From positions 4,233,235 through 4,297,234 of the forward strand of contig NZ_CP092334.1 of the NCBI RefSeq assembly GCF_018595685.2: a stretch of 64,000 bases of DNA, read 5' to 3'. The stretch comes from Flavihumibacter rivuli. Lineage in GTDB: Bacteria > Bacteroidota > Bacteroidia > Chitinophagales > Chitinophagaceae. The translations under genes were made by a program, and so were the position numbers. Positions 16,686 to 27,009 of the stretch are shown piece after piece. The notes under the pieces were generated by a model. That model worked only from the letters and a program-made list of their open reading frames with translations. It ran no database searches and had not been told where the DNA came from. Each line of letters starts with the position of its first letter. Position 1 is the stretch's first letter.

Positions 16686-19064
16686 TTAGTTCCTTACAGG
16701 TTTCCCGCCTTTGAGGACACTCTGGATGCGTTCGAGCGTCTTCTTCTCGCCGCAAAGGGAAAGGAAGGCTTCCCTTTCGAGGTCAAGGAGGTATTGCTCG
16801 CTAACCAGGGTGGGTTCACTCAAGTCGCCTCCACACATTACATAAGCTAGCTTCCTGGCCACTACTGCATCGTGGTCGGTGGCATAGTTGGCCCTCCACA
16901 TACCATTGATGCCCGCATAGAGTGCACCCAGGGCAGATCGACCAAGAACCTTGATGTCATTGCGTTGAACTGGGGTGATATAGCCACTGTCGTACAATTC
17001 TATCACACTTTTTTTCGCTTCTGCAATCCTGCGGCCCTGGTTGATCACCACTTCATCCAGCCCTTTCCTTAAGATCCCCAGTTCAAATGCTTCATGGGCG
17101 GATGTTGCCACTTTTGCGGTAGCAATTGTGAGGAAGCGATTCTTTAGCGTAATATTCTCTGGTTCATCTTCATGCATTTCGTCTGCTGCACGTAATACGA
17201 ATTCCTTGGTTCCGCCACCCCCAGGAATTAAGCCGACACCGAGTTCTACCAGGCCGATATAGGTTTCCGCAGCTGCGCAGGCTTTGTCTGAATGAAGGGT
17301 CAATTCACAAGCCCCGCCCAGCGCTAGTGCGTGAGGCGCTACAACTACAGGAATGGAAGAATATCTTGCTCGCATCATGGTGTTCTGGAACATGCGAATG
17401 GCCATATCCAGTTCATCGTATTCCTGTTCAATGGCCAGCATGAAGATCATACCCACGTTGGCACCGGCACTGAAATTAGCCGTGTCGTTAGCGATCACCA
17501 ATCCCTTATATTTTTCTTCCGCCAGTGCAATAGATTTCTGGATCCCTTCCAGTACTTCGCCCCCGATACTTCCCATTTTGGTATTCCACTCCAGGCCTAA
17601 TACATCATCACCAAGGTGGTAGGTTCGGCAGGCGCTGTTCTTCCAGACTGTTTGACCTTCGAAATGCTTCATTACAATGAAGGCATCCCCACCCGGTAAG
17701 GCCTTATAGGATTTTGATTCCAGGTCATAGTACAATCTCCTGCCATTTTCTACTTTAAAGAAGGTCTTGCAACCGGCGGCTATCATTTCTTCTACCCATG
17801 GGGCAACACTGTAGCCGGCTTCTTTCATTTTCCCGATGGTCTTCTCCACCCCCATTACATCCCAGCTTTCGAAAGCTCCGATCTCCCAACCAAAGCCAGC
17901 CATCATGGCATCATCTACACGATAGATGTCATCAGATATTTCAGGAATGCGATGTGAAATGTAGGAGAATAAACCATAATGGAAATGACGGAAAAATTCT
18001 CCCGCCTTATCTGTTCCTTGTACCAGCATTTGCAATCGCGTCTTCAGGTCATCGATAGGCTTTGCCGCTTCGATGGTAGCGAACTTCGGTCTGCTCCTGG
18101 CTCCATATTCCATCGTTTGCAGGTTAAGGGTAAGAATCTCTTTCTCCCCTCCCGCACCTTTGGTTTTCTTGAAGAATCCCTGACCAGTTTTGTCACCCAG
18201 CCAATTATTGCTGATTATTTTATCCAACCATGCGGGAATGGCAAAGGCTGCCCTTTGTTCATCATTTGGACAATTATCAGCCACGCCTTTCGCGACCTTA
18301 ACCAGGGTGTCAATACCCACCACATCTGCTGTCCTGAATGTTGCTGATTTAGGCCTTCCAATAATGGGGCCTGTAAGTGCATCCACTTCGTCAATGGTCA
18401 GACCCATTTTCTCTACGAGGCCAAAAATGGCCATGATTCCGTATACGCCAATCCTGTTAGCAATAAAAGCCGGGGTGTCTTTACATAGAACGGTAGTCTT
18501 GCCCAGTTGCAGGCTGCCGAATTCCATCAGGAAATCGATCACTTCAGGGCTTGTATGCGGTGTGGGAATGATCTCCAGGAGGCGCAGGTAACGAGGTGGG
18601 TTGAAGAAGTGGGTTCCGCAAAAATGCTTCCTGAAATCTTCACTCCTGCCTTCTGCCATCATATGGATGGGAATGCCTGAAGTATTTGAGGTGATCAGGG
18701 TACCCGGCTTGCGGTATTGCTCAACCTGCTCAAAGATCTGTTGCTTGATATCCAGCCGCTCTACCACTACTTCAATGATCCAGTCATACCCGGCTATCTC
18801 CTTCATGTTATCCGAAAAGTTTCCGGTCGTAATTCGCTTTACCACATCCTTCGTGTAGACAGGGGAGGGATTGCTTTTGATGGCCGCCTGCAGGGCGTCA
18901 TTTACCAGTTTGTTCCTGGCTGCCTTACTGCTGCTTTCCACAGCATCCTTGGGCACCATGTCAAGCAACAATACCTGTAAGCCTACTCCGGCAAAGTGGC
19001 AGGCAATGCGGGAACCCATAACCCCACTACCCAGTACGGCAACTTTTTTGATCGTTCTTTTCAT
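16686..19064 (-). CDS. 3-hydroxyacyl-CoA dehydrogenase / enoyl-CoA hydratase fusion, FadN-like
   Basis: This bifunctional beta-oxidation enzyme of 792 residues hydrates enoyl-CoA and oxidises the 3-hydroxyacyl-CoA product. The dehydrogenase domain is N-terminal, with NAD loop LGSGVMGSRIA at residues 11-20. The hydratase/crotonase domain is C-terminal and shows the oxyanion region ANDTANFSAGANVG and ELGVGLIPGGGG. This order matches Bacillus FadN and is the reverse of FadB/FadJ. Such genes usually sit beside thiolase and acyl-CoA dehydrogenase genes, but here none adjoins it and its own terminator follows. No phylum-type promoter was recognised upstream. Confidence 0.9.
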   Translation of the reverse strand: MKRTIKKVAVLGSGVMGSRIACHFAGVGLQVLLLDMVPKDAVESSSKAARNKLVNDALQAAIKSNPSPVYTKDVVKRITTGNFSDNMKEIAGYDWIIEVVVERLDIKQQIFEQVEQYRKPGTLITSNTSGIPIHMMAEGRSEDFRKHFCGTHFFNPPRYLRLLEIIPTPHTSPEVIDFLMEFGSLQLGKTTVLCKDTPAFIANRIGVYGIMAIFGLVEKMGLTIDEVDALTGPIIGRPKSATFRTADVVGIDTLVKVAKGVADNCPNDEQRAAFAIPAWLDKIISNNWLGDKTGQGFFKKTKGAGGEKEILTLNLQTMEYGARSRPKFATIEAAKPIDDLKTRLQMLVQGTDKAGEFFRHFHYGLFSYISHRIPEISDDIYRVDDAMMAGFGWEIGAFESWDVMGVEKTIGKMKEAGYSVAPWVEEMIAAGCKTFFKVENGRRLYYDLESKSYKALPGGDAFIVMKHFEGQTVWKNSACRTYHLGDDVLGLEWNTKMGSIGGEVLEGIQKSIALAEEKYKGLVIANDTANFSAGANVGMIFMLAIEQEYDELDMAIRMFQNTMMRARYSSIPVVVAPHALALGGACELTLHSDKACAAAETYIGLVELGVGLIPGGGGTKEFVLRAADEMHEDEPENITLKNRFLTIATAKVATSAHEAFELGILRKGLDEVVINQGRRIAEAKKSVIELYDSGYITPVQRNDIKVLGRSALGALYAGINGMWRANYATDHDAVVARKLAYVMCGGDLSEPTLVSEQYLLDLEREAFLSLCGEKKTLERIQSVLKGGKPVRN

Positions 19065-19225
19065 ATGTCAAGACAGTTTCGTAAAATTAGTTAGCTAAAC
19101 AACTATTTAATTCGAAGATAGGATATAACAGGAAAAAAGTGAAAAAATTAATGGGGAGTTCAAATTTTAAGGAAACATACCTGGATGCCGGATACGCTCT
19201 TCTATTAAGGGTAAAAGGTAAACGT

Positions 19226-19247
19226 CCATTGGAGCAGACTCCAATGG
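19226..19247 (-). terminator. Possible weak terminator after the PepSY-like gene
   Basis: CCATTGGAG and CTCCAATGG form a perfect 9-bp stem around CAGA, 33 bp beyond the stop of the minus-strand PepSY-like gene. The sequence that follows on the minus strand is only moderately T-rich, so termination would be weak. Confidence 0.4.
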
Positions 19248-19279
19248 CAATAGTGGATGGTTCGCAATTGAAATTGTTG

Positions 19280-19717
19280 TTAGATAGAACTAGTTTCCTT
19301 TATGGTCTTGCCATCCTCGTCTATGAAAATGTATTTTTTCTCAATCCCTTTCTTTACCTCAAAACGATACATTTTCTGGCCATTATTGTTTTCAATGAAT
19401 ACTTTCGACTTGCTTTCCCAGTCTCGGTACTTACTTTTTGAAAAACTATCCGCCGTTTTTTGGGGTATCATTTCATCGGTGATCTTTTTCTCTGTATAAG
19501 ACCAGTAGCCATCTAAATTGTAAAATGCAGTACAAGCAATGCTGCCTTCCATGAAATTGCATTGGTAATTGGTTACCTTATTCGACCAGTCTATACTCTT
19601 GGCGGATTTATACCTGTTTGCAAAATCCTTCCTGGCATTGTCTGGTACTTTCACAACCTGGGAGTATCCCCAAACAACGAGCATCAGCAGGCATCCGATA
19701 AAGAAGAACCTTTTCAT
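19280..19717 (-). CDS. Exported PepSY-like (beta-lactamase-inhibitor-like) protein
   Basis: This 145-residue protein begins with a signal peptide (MKRFFFIGCLLMLVVWGYSQ). The rest shows the small PepSY-like fold pattern common in Bacteroidota: an amphipathic helix around ARKDFANRYKSAKSIDWSNK, then strands with aromatic residues, ending with a KGIEKKYIFIDEDGKTIKE hairpin. Such proteins are periplasmic and of unknown role. I chose the ATG at 19717, because it gives a canonical signal peptide. It stands alone between the fadN-like gene and the AsmA-like gene, all on the minus strand, with a hairpin beyond its stop. Confidence 0.75.
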   Translation of the reverse strand: MKRFFFIGCLLMLVVWGYSQVVKVPDNARKDFANRYKSAKSIDWSNKVTNYQCNFMEGSIACTAFYNLDGYWSYTEKKITDEMIPQKTADSFSKSKYRDWESKSKVFIENNNGQKMYRFEVKKGIEKKYIFIDEDGKTIKETSSI

Positions 19718-19887
19718 GTGCTTTATTTTTTGGTAATGAATGATGATGCTAACCTTGCCTCCACCAGGTTCCCAAAGAGCGGATCTGCCCAATGAGTTGT
19801 TCGCCGATTCCGGGCTTGAAACTCTTGCCTAAAGTTAAGTTAGTTAACGGAATCACCCTAATTGATCGGCTGAATGAGCAAGGGGTT

Positions 19888-22800
19888 TTATTCGATAGGA
19901 GGGAGGTTATAGTCAGATAATGCCTTCCTGTACTGCTTTAGGTATTTCTTGCTGCTCTTTGCCCCGGCACTGCTTGCCGCCCCGCTTATGGCCATTTTAA
20001 CGATATAGTTGACGATGCCTTTTTCCCTGTTCCGCTGGTAATAAATGATGCCTTTCCGACGATGGTTATTGGTCCTTACCACCAAAGAGTTGGCGGCAAA
20101 TGTGGCCAGGTCAGTTAGTAATGTCCTTTGGCTGATATCCCCTCCTTTATGGAGCTTTATCTTTAAGCGGTGATAGTAAAAAGTCATTTCCCCTAATGAT
20201 AAATACTCCCTTCCAACCGCTCGCATATAGAGACTGTCGATCCATCCTGACTTGATCTCAATTGATGTAGTGGGAAGGATCATATTGTTCAATACCGTAA
20301 CAGAGCCAGGTGCCATCCTGGTTGTGATCAAGAATCCTGCCAGTGAATCCAGGTAGCTTTCTTTGATGGCTACATTGATTCGAATGCTGTCCATCAGTTT
20401 GCCATCTGCATTTACACTAAGGGAGTCAGTTCCAGTATGCCCAAAGGATTTGACCTTGCCAACAGTAGCGTTTAGCCTGGTAAAATAAACGGAACCTGTC
20501 TTGCCGGTTTTACTGCTTTTCTCTTCATAGGTTACCTTCCCATCGTGCAATCGAATGGAATCAATGGCCATTCGTATAGGTATGTTCCTTATCGTCCTCG
20601 TCAGCAAAGGTTTGGTCTTTCCGTGTTCTGCCGGCAGGTTTTTATCCCGGTAAATAGATACCTGGGGCTGCAAAATGTGAATGTTTTGGATGGCAACTAA
20701 GCTATCCCTGAATATTTGTTGAATATGGTTGGTGGACAGGGTGACCTGATTGGCCTGAATGGAAATATGGTCTTTTTGGAAAGCGCTTGCTGCCATAAAG
20801 CTATCCCGTTCCAATACTGGCCGGATACTAATGTTTTCCATACTGGCCATATTCTGACGCATATTGAGATGAAGGGTGCCAAGGTCTATCCTGGTCCCGT
20901 TTAGCGTTAGGACCGGCGCCCTTGCCGTCAGTTCGAGTCCCGGATTTGACTGTATCAATGCAGCAGGATTCCTGATCTTGTCACTCGAAAGCAAGAAATC
21001 CTTAAGGACTACATCAGGGATATCAAAATGGTGGGGCTTGCTCTTGTTTTGAAGGGCCAGTTGCAACCCCTTTATTTTGGATGCGGATAATTTGAACTCC
21101 CAACTTTTTCCCGGCCTGTCTACTGAACCTCGATCAAGGGCTAGTCCTTCCAATTGCATCATGCCTGGCTGCCTGATATCAATGCCTGTTCCCCCTTGCT
21201 GGGAAAAAATTAAATTATGGAAGTTGGTTAGTGTTTCTCCTGCTGTGATTTTTCCATTAGTGTGCCTGATGTCATTAGCCGCTATTTCCAGGCCATTGGA
21301 TTGGATGACAGAATTGCCCTTGTTGTTTTGGGTTTGGTGATCGATCGTTGCGTTGACAATTTCCAGTCTGGTGATGCTGAAATCAGGAAGTTGTTTTTTG
21401 GGTGAAGCATTTGGAGGATGAATGCTTGCTGATGTGCTTCCTTTCCACACCGGGTTGATGATCGTCAGGTGGCTCAGCTTATAGTCCTTGTTGAGGAACC
21501 CAGTGGGTTGTAGTGCAGCCATCACCTTTTCTGCTGATGCGCTATTATTCCCCTGGATGAATCCCGCGTTACTGATGTCCATCCTGCCATCCTTGTCTAA
21601 CCTGAATTGAGCTACCTGAATAGTTGTATTATTGGCAAGTGTTGCTTTGGTGTTTTCACCGCTTAGTTCTAGCCATTGGAACTTGGGCTTTTTGTTCTTC
21701 CATTCAAACCCGCCAACGGACAGGTTATTGAGCTTGGTGGTGAGGTGGTTTTGGTGCAGGCTCAGCTCAATGGTTGTCCGCCTGCCCCTGATCTCGTTTA
21801 GGGAAATATTTTGTGCCTGCTTTGTCGATGGCCGAACAGTATGGTTTGGCTGTTGGATGGATATATGGGCGCTATCCCAATATAAGTGGTCTGTATTGAT
21901 GGTTTGCTGAGCCGGTTTAATATTGATGATTCCCCCCCTGACTTTCATTAGCCTGGCTTCTATAGCGCCATTCGCAGACCTGAATAGGATATTATTGATC
22001 GTAGTTGATTTCCCCTTATAATCAAATCGGAGGCCCTCCATCCTGATCGTTGATTTTTTACTGGTGAGATCGCCTTTGCTAAATTGAAAAGTATTGACCG
22101 ATCTTTCCAGGCTGCTGATATCGCCTGCTGAGAAAACTTTTTCGGGGGAAATCGATATGTCAAGGTTTTGCAGGTTCATTGCTGATCCTTTTCGGGGATC
22201 CTTGTATAGGACAGTTGCGTCATGCATGTAAAGGGCACGCACATCGGTCCGGAATCCAATATTGGAAAGGATCCTGAATAGGTCGGTCCCTGCCCTGGGA
22301 TTCGTTGCATGTTCTCTCTGCACAAGCTGTATCCTGGGCCTTTGCAAAGTGATCGAACCAGCCACGACTCTTCTATGTGCCAGTAATTCTATCCAGTCAA
22401 TGTCTGCAATATCAAGCTGGTCTACGTATAATGTTCTTTCCAAACCTTTAAGCTGGGGTTTGAGTGGGAGCCCAACATAATTGATCAGGTGGATTTTATT
22501 CTTGGAGATGAGCAGGCTGTCAAAGTGCATGCTCCTGCTGCTGTCATTCAAATAAAGGGTGTAGTCGCTCAGGTTTATGGCAAGGCTGTCAATCCTCACG
22601 AGTTGATGGGTTGAGTCGCTCCTATGGATTTCTTTCGCTAAAATATCCAATTGGTCCAGTTTATGCCTGTTGGTCCGAAGGCCTGCTTTATGTTCAAGAC
22701 TGGTCGCCGCGTCTTTTAGGATAATGTGATGGATCAGGTAATTATTAGCCAGCCTGGAAAGAAAATTCCGGTGTTTCCTGGTATCAATGGTATCACTTAC

Positions 22801-23703
22801 ATGCGACCTGGAAACAAGGAATAGCTTGATGTCCGGACGGTAACATTCTATGGTGTCTGCTTCAAAGAAGCTTTCATGGTAAAGCCTGTCAAGACGAAGC
22901 CTTCTGATCCTGACAGTGTCCAGGAAGAGCTTCATCTGGTTGCCCGCCTGGTCTTTCCCGTAATGGAGAATGGTGCAACTGTCCATTTCTATGAGGTGCC
23001 TGCCTGAATGCAATAGGATTGTTTTGAAAGCTATTGAATTCCGGTTGTTCAAAAGATCTATTTTTTGACGGGGTGCTTCAAATATGACAACCTCGTCACC
23101 ATATTTTCCCTCACGTTCGAATCTTTTCAGGGATTCGCTGGAAAAGCTACTGATCAGCAGGTTGAATTTTTTGAGGTGAAATGGGGTGCCCCCACGTTCA
23201 AATTTTTTAATGATTTGCAGGTTGCCCTCATGAATAATGAACCGGTCGAAGTAAAGTAGTTTAAGAATGGAGCGCAGGCTGCTGTAGGTATTACCTATGA
23301 CCTGAGAGGTGCTGACCGGTTTTTGTTCCTTTTCTTTCAGTAAATCGACTTTAATGGAAGGTTGGTCGCAGTAAATGGAATCTATGAGTAATTCTTTCCT
23401 TAAAAGAGGCAGTATTGCTTTCAATTGTATGGTCACCCTGGGGATGTCCATACTGTAAGCGTTAGGCTGATCCTGGGTGGCGGTGGCATTTACTTTAAGT
23501 CCATAAATGGTTATTCGCTCCTTTAGTAGGTTGAGCTTAAGGTCTTTAATGGTTGTATTGGCCTTTTCATGGTCAGTGGCATTGGTGTTGATGTACCTGA
23601 TCACTGCCTTTTCAAGCTGGCGGTTGATAACAGGCCGGAGAATGGTAAGGATAGCAGCCAAACTCAACAGGATAACCAGGAATATTTTAATTCTCCTTCC
23701 CAA
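19888..23703 (-). CDS. Large AsmA/DUF748-like membrane-anchored protein
   Basis: The 1271-residue protein has one N-terminal transmembrane segment (about residues 5-23). A very long extracytoplasmic region follows, dominated by alternating short beta strands with repeated LxIxxL and L-x-L-x-x-G patterns. This is the style of AsmA and TamB-like proteins, which form lipid-conducting grooves between the membranes. The first 150 residues (INRQLEKAVIRYIN...ITIYGLKV...DIPRVTIQLKAILPLLRKELLIDSI) match that family pattern best. The function is inferred; a role in envelope lipid transport or outer-membrane assembly is likely. It appears monocistronic. Confidence 0.7.
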   Translation of the reverse strand: MGRRIKIFLVILLSLAAILTILRPVINRQLEKAVIRYINTNATDHEKANTTIKDLKLNLLKERITIYGLKVNATATQDQPNAYSMDIPRVTIQLKAILPLLRKELLIDSIYCDQPSIKVDLLKEKEQKPVSTSQVIGNTYSSLRSILKLLYFDRFIIHEGNLQIIKKFERGGTPFHLKKFNLLISSFSSESLKRFEREGKYGDEVVIFEAPRQKIDLLNNRNSIAFKTILLHSGRHLIEMDSCTILHYGKDQAGNQMKLFLDTVRIRRLRLDRLYHESFFEADTIECYRPDIKLFLVSRSHVSDTIDTRKHRNFLSRLANNYLIHHIILKDAATSLEHKAGLRTNRHKLDQLDILAKEIHRSDSTHQLVRIDSLAINLSDYTLYLNDSSRSMHFDSLLISKNKIHLINYVGLPLKPQLKGLERTLYVDQLDIADIDWIELLAHRRVVAGSITLQRPRIQLVQREHATNPRAGTDLFRILSNIGFRTDVRALYMHDATVLYKDPRKGSAMNLQNLDISISPEKVFSAGDISSLERSVNTFQFSKGDLTSKKSTIRMEGLRFDYKGKSTTINNILFRSANGAIEARLMKVRGGIINIKPAQQTINTDHLYWDSAHISIQQPNHTVRPSTKQAQNISLNEIRGRRTTIELSLHQNHLTTKLNNLSVGGFEWKNKKPKFQWLELSGENTKATLANNTTIQVAQFRLDKDGRMDISNAGFIQGNNSASAEKVMAALQPTGFLNKDYKLSHLTIINPVWKGSTSASIHPPNASPKKQLPDFSITRLEIVNATIDHQTQNNKGNSVIQSNGLEIAANDIRHTNGKITAGETLTNFHNLIFSQQGGTGIDIRQPGMMQLEGLALDRGSVDRPGKSWEFKLSASKIKGLQLALQNKSKPHHFDIPDVVLKDFLLSSDKIRNPAALIQSNPGLELTARAPVLTLNGTRIDLGTLHLNMRQNMASMENISIRPVLERDSFMAASAFQKDHISIQANQVTLSTNHIQQIFRDSLVAIQNIHILQPQVSIYRDKNLPAEHGKTKPLLTRTIRNIPIRMAIDSIRLHDGKVTYEEKSSKTGKTGSVYFTRLNATVGKVKSFGHTGTDSLSVNADGKLMDSIRINVAIKESYLDSLAGFLITTRMAPGSVTVLNNMILPTTSIEIKSGWIDSLYMRAVGREYLSLGEMTFYYHRLKIKLHKGGDISQRTLLTDLATFAANSLVVRTNNHRRKGIIYYQRNREKGIVNYIVKMAISGAASSAGAKSSKKYLKQYRKALSDYNLPPIE

Positions 23704-24025
23704 GTTCCGCTATTCTTTTGTCATTTAGGGTGTATTGATTGGTGGACGGTTGTCAGCAGGCATGTTGAATGGCGCTTTACAAGTAGGCCTGGTTTCACCG
23801 CAAAGTCTATACATGAATATAAAATTATTTTGTTAATAATTGAAAATGTTTAAGTTTTGTATAGTGTAATGTTGTTTTGTGTGGTTTTTAATTCCTGATC
23901 AATCACTTCCTTTTCGATCGGTTATAGACCCCGCCCTCTGAATGGATAATGGTTAAGTGGCTGCATAGTAGAATAAGGTTTTAATGGAACTTTTTTCATA
24001 TTCATTACCCACTAAACTTTTATTT
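23704..24025. other. 322-bp divergent intergenic region
   Basis: This AT-rich stretch separates the minus-strand AsmA-like gene from the plus-strand outer-membrane barrel gene. It contains one plausible promoter for the barrel gene (listed separately). No inverted repeat of note and no RNA gene were seen. Confidence 0.5.
23829..23858 (+). promoter_or_regulatory. Candidate promoter of the outer-membrane barrel gene
   Basis: TTTG at 23829-23832 and TAAGTTTT at 23851-23858 are separated by 18 bp. This is one base off the Bacteroidota consensus TTTG / TAnnTTTG. The leader would be about 160 nt. Confidence 0.3.
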
Positions 24026-24610
24026 ATGAGATCACTCCTGCTTTCATTGGTAACACTGCTTACCGTATCATTCGTTTCAGCCCAAACCGTATTAAAGCCG
24101 ACAGCTGGTTTGAATTTTACTGATTGGTCCAAGGATGAGGGCGGTACCGTCAAGTCCAAGACCGGATGGCAGATCGGATTAAGCGCTGAGATTGGAAAGA
24201 AAATTTATTTTGAGCCTGGTTTGTATTACGTTGGTAAGAAAACGGAAGTTTCTGTCATAGACCAGGAAACAGAACTGAATTTTGATGCTGATGTTAACGG
24301 TATCCGTGTGCCCCTTGCCGTGGGTATCCGTTTATTAGGTGATCAGAAGACCGCTGTCCAGTTAAGGGGTTTTGGCGGGGTTTCCGGGTTTTTCATCACT
24401 AGTGTTGGTGATGAGCTGGATGAAGATGCTATAGAGAAAACAAACTGGGGCCTGTTTGCAGGAGCTGGTGTTGATATCTGGAAAATTTTCATTGACCTTT
24501 CTTATGAGTGGTCGTTAACGAATGTCCAAAAGGATGTCGAAGCCATTGATGTTGGAAAGGCCAGGTCCCTTTATATCCAGGCTGGTTTACGCCTGAATAT
24601 TGGGAAATGA
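24026..24610 (+). CDS. Small outer-membrane beta-barrel protein (porin-family type)
   Basis: The 194-residue protein has a clear signal peptide, MRSLLLSLVTLLTVSFVSAQ, and a mature part of roughly eight amphipathic strands (for example GWQIGLSAEIGKKIYFEPGLYY). It ends in a strand, LYIQAGLRLNIGK, as usual for OmpA/OmpX-like barrels of Bacteroidota (outer membrane protein beta-barrel domain). The role is unknown. I chose the ATG at 24026; an in-frame ATG at 23984 would put 14 extra residues before the signal peptide. A strong terminator shared with metG follows. Confidence 0.8.
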   Translation: MRSLLLSLVTLLTVSFVSAQTVLKPTAGLNFTDWSKDEGGTVKSKTGWQIGLSAEIGKKIYFEPGLYYVGKKTEVSVIDQETELNFDADVNGIRVPLAVGIRLLGDQKTAVQLRGFGGVSGFFITSVGDELDEDAIEKTNWGLFAGAGVDIWKIFIDLSYEWSLTNVQKDVEAIDVGKARSLYIQAGLRLNIGK

Positions 24611-24620
24611 GTAATTACTT

Positions 24621-24663
24621 AAAATAAGAAGGCGCCGATCATTGGTCGGCGCCTTCTTATTTT
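24621..24663. terminator. Bidirectional terminator between the barrel gene and metG
   Basis: A perfect 18-bp stem, 24621-24638 with 24646-24663, encloses the loop TCATTGG. Its core is GGCGCCGA/TCGGCGCC and its outer part is A/T-rich, giving a U-run in either direction. It serves the convergent genes on both sides. Confidence 0.9.
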
Positions 24664-24672
24664 ATGCAATCT

Positions 24673-26823
24673 TTAGCTTACTCCCGCTCCCGGGTTGATT
24701 ATATTTTCGGGTCGAACAAAATGCAATTTGCCCTTGCTGTCTTCTGCCATCAGGATCATTCCATTGCTTTCGATGCCCCTCATCTTCCTCGGTGCGAGAT
24801 TGGTTACTACTACCACCTGCTTGCCTACGATCTCTTCCGGTTTGAAGTGCAAGGCAATTCCACTAACAATGGTGCGGGTTTCAAAGCCCAGGTCTACGGA
24901 CAACTTCAGGAGCTTGTCTGCCTTTTCCACTTTTTCAGCAGCCTGGATAGTTCCCACTTTCAGGTCGATCTTGGCGAAGTCGTCAAACACGATCTCAGGT
25001 TTCACGGGACTTTCCTTGATTGCTGCGGGGGGATTAGATTCTGCGGCCGGCTGTTCTGTTGATGCGGCGGCAAGGGTAGCCTGGCTATTGGCTTTTAATT
25101 TTTCTACTTGTTCTTGTATTTCCACGTCCTCTATTTTTCTGAATAACAATTCCGGGGCCCTAAGGCTATAACCCACACTGAGCAATTTGGTCTTGCCTGC
25201 GTTTTCCCAATCCAGCATCTTTTCCACCACTTTCATCATGTGCAGCATTTTCCTGGCCGTATTGGGCAGGAAGGGGTTGATGAGGATAGCCAGGTTGGCG
25301 CATAACTGCAGGCTGATGTGCATGCAATTATCAATCAGGGCTTGCGCAGCGGGCAATACTTTCCCGTTTTCATCTACTTGCTTGGCCTTGATCCAGGGCT
25401 CTTTTTCCTGCATATAGCGGTTGCCTTTACGGGCAAGGTCGATCACTTCGAACTGTGCCTCGCGGAACTTGTATTGTTCCAGCAGCTGCTCAACCCTTTC
25501 TTTGGTTGAGGAGAACTCTTGCAGCATGCCCTTATCCTTCTCATCCAACAGGTGTTCATGCAGTGGCGGAACTTTTCCGGAGGTGAGTTTATGCATCAGG
25601 ACAAATGCACGGTTCACGAAATTGCCGAAGATGGCCACTAACTCGCTGTTCACTGCATCCTGGAAGCCTTTCCAGATGAACTCGCTGTCCTTGGTCTCGG
25701 GTGCTATCTGGGTCAGGTAATAACGAAGGGCGTCCACCAATTGGGGACCACCATTCTCCTTCTTCACGAAATCATCAATATAGTCCTGCATATCGAGCTT
25801 CCAGTTCCGGCTGGTGCTCATTTTGTCACCTTCAAGGTTCAGGAACTCATTACTGGGGACATTGTCGGGCAGGATATTGCCATGCAGCTTCAGCATTACA
25901 GGGAAGATGATGCAATGGAATACAATATTATCCTTCCCGATGAAATGAACCAGTTTAGTATCCTTATCCTGCCAATAGGGTTCCCAGTTCTTATCATTAT
26001 CGATCGCCCATTGCTTGGTGGCGCTTATATAACCGATTGGTGCGTCGAACCAGACATACAGCACTTTCCCCTCCGCTTCCGGGAGTGGTACCTTGATCCC
26101 CCAATCCAGGTCGCGGGTAACTGCCCTCGGTTGCAGGCCGCCATCTATCCAGCTTTTACATTGCCCAACAACATTGGCCCGCCAATCTTCTTTGTGTTCC
26201 CCCAGGATCCAGTTCCGCAGGAAGTCTTCATGCTTGTTGAGTGGAAGGTACCAATGGGTGGTCTTCTTTTTCACCGGGGGCTGGCCGCTGAGGGTACTGA
26301 TCGGGTTGATCAATTCGTCCGGACTCAGTGAAGTCCCACATTTTTCACACTGGTCGCCATAGGCTCCGTTGAACCCGCATTTGGGACAGGTGCCTTTAAT
26401 ATAGCGATCCGCAAGGAAGGTTTTGGCTGCCTCATCATAGTATTGTTCAGTTTCCCTGGTCTCCAGCTCGCCTGCATTATTCAACATGGTGAAGAATTCC
26501 TGCGAGGTTTCGTGGTGGATGGGGGAGCTGGTCCTGTGGTAAATATCAAAGGAAATGCTCAGGTCCTGGAAGTTCTCCCTGATGATCCCATGGTATTTGT
26601 CGATAATGGCCTGGGGGGTACTGCCTTCCTTCATGGCCTGGATGGGAATAGCCGTACCATGCTCGTCAGAGCCACAGACAAATACTACATCCCTTTTCTG
26701 TGCCCGGAGGTAACGGACATAGATATCCGCCGGAAGATAAGCACCTGCCAGGTGACCAATATGTTTCAATCCGTTGGCATAGGGCAGTGCCGCGGTGATC
26801 AGGTATCTTTTTGGTTGATTCAT
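24673..26823 (-). CDS. metG: Methionyl-tRNA synthetase
   Basis: This class I aminoacyl-tRNA synthetase of 716 residues charges tRNA-Met. HIGH is at residues 21-24 and KMSTS at 334-338. A zinc knuckle uses Cys146, Cys149, Cys159 and Cys162. A C-terminal EMAP-II-like tRNA-binding domain (about the last 110 residues, starting [12 protein letters not shown]) supports dimerisation and tRNA binding, as in E. coli. The ATG at 26823 is chosen because the protein then begins [18 protein letters not shown], matching the family. A good phylum-type promoter lies 59 bp upstream. Confidence 0.97.
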   Translation of the reverse strand: MNQPKRYLITAALPYANGLKHIGHLAGAYLPADIYVRYLRAQKRDVVFVCGSDEHGTAIPIQAMKEGSTPQAIIDKYHGIIRENFQDLSISFDIYHRTSSPIHHETSQEFFTMLNNAGELETRETEQYYDEAAKTFLADRYIKGTCPKCGFNGAYGDQCEKCGTSLSPDELINPISTLSGQPPVKKKTTHWYLPLNKHEDFLRNWILGEHKEDWRANVVGQCKSWIDGGLQPRAVTRDLDWGIKVPLPEAEGKVLYVWFDAPIGYISATKQWAIDNDKNWEPYWQDKDTKLVHFIGKDNIVFHCIIFPVMLKLHGNILPDNVPSNEFLNLEGDKMSTSRNWKLDMQDYIDDFVKKENGGPQLVDALRYYLTQIAPETKDSEFIWKGFQDAVNSELVAIFGNFVNRAFVLMHKLTSGKVPPLHEHLLDEKDKGMLQEFSSTKERVEQLLEQYKFREAQFEVIDLARKGNRYMQEKEPWIKAKQVDENGKVLPAAQALIDNCMHISLQLCANLAILINPFLPNTARKMLHMMKVVEKMLDWENAGKTKLLSVGYSLRAPELLFRKIEDVEIQEQVEKLKANSQATLAAASTEQPAAESNPPAAIKESPVKPEIVFDDFAKIDLKVGTIQAAEKVEKADKLLKLSVDLGFETRTIVSGIALHFKPEEIVGKQVVVVTNLAPRKMRGIESNGMILMAEDSKGKLHFVRPENIINPGAGVS

Positions 26824-26881
26824 TGTCTTGCTTTTGTTTCCCCGTGGAGACGAACATGGTCCGGTCCTCCTTGGGGGAGGG

Positions 26882-26913
26882 CAAAAATACCGTAAAGCAG
26901 GGGATGCCCCAAA
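26882..26913 (-). promoter_or_regulatory. Promoter of metG
   Basis: On the minus strand TTTG (26910-26913) is followed after 20 bp by TATTTTTG (26882-26889). Both boxes match the Bacteroidota consensus TTTG / TAnnTTTG exactly. The transcript would start near 26876, giving a leader of about 50 nt. Confidence 0.55.
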
Positions 26914-27009
26914 AAACGGGGGCAATCCCTGGTGGTGGATAGCTCCGAAACCCTTATCAGCGCTTATTGCTGATGGCTGAATTCGGATTTAGGGTTATTT
27001 TAGAAGATA

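Noticed and set aside
16501..16755. N-terminal extension of the ABC ATPase gene (frame open to 16755)
   Set aside because: It would translate through the REP-like palindrome, the terminator and part of the neighbouring gene, while ABC ATPases begin where the GTG at 16500 puts them.
19139..19441. 100-codon plus-strand open frame
   Set aside because: Its second half is antisense to the PepSY-like gene, it begins in a hairpin-bearing 3' region, and the product is a biased hydrophobic tail.
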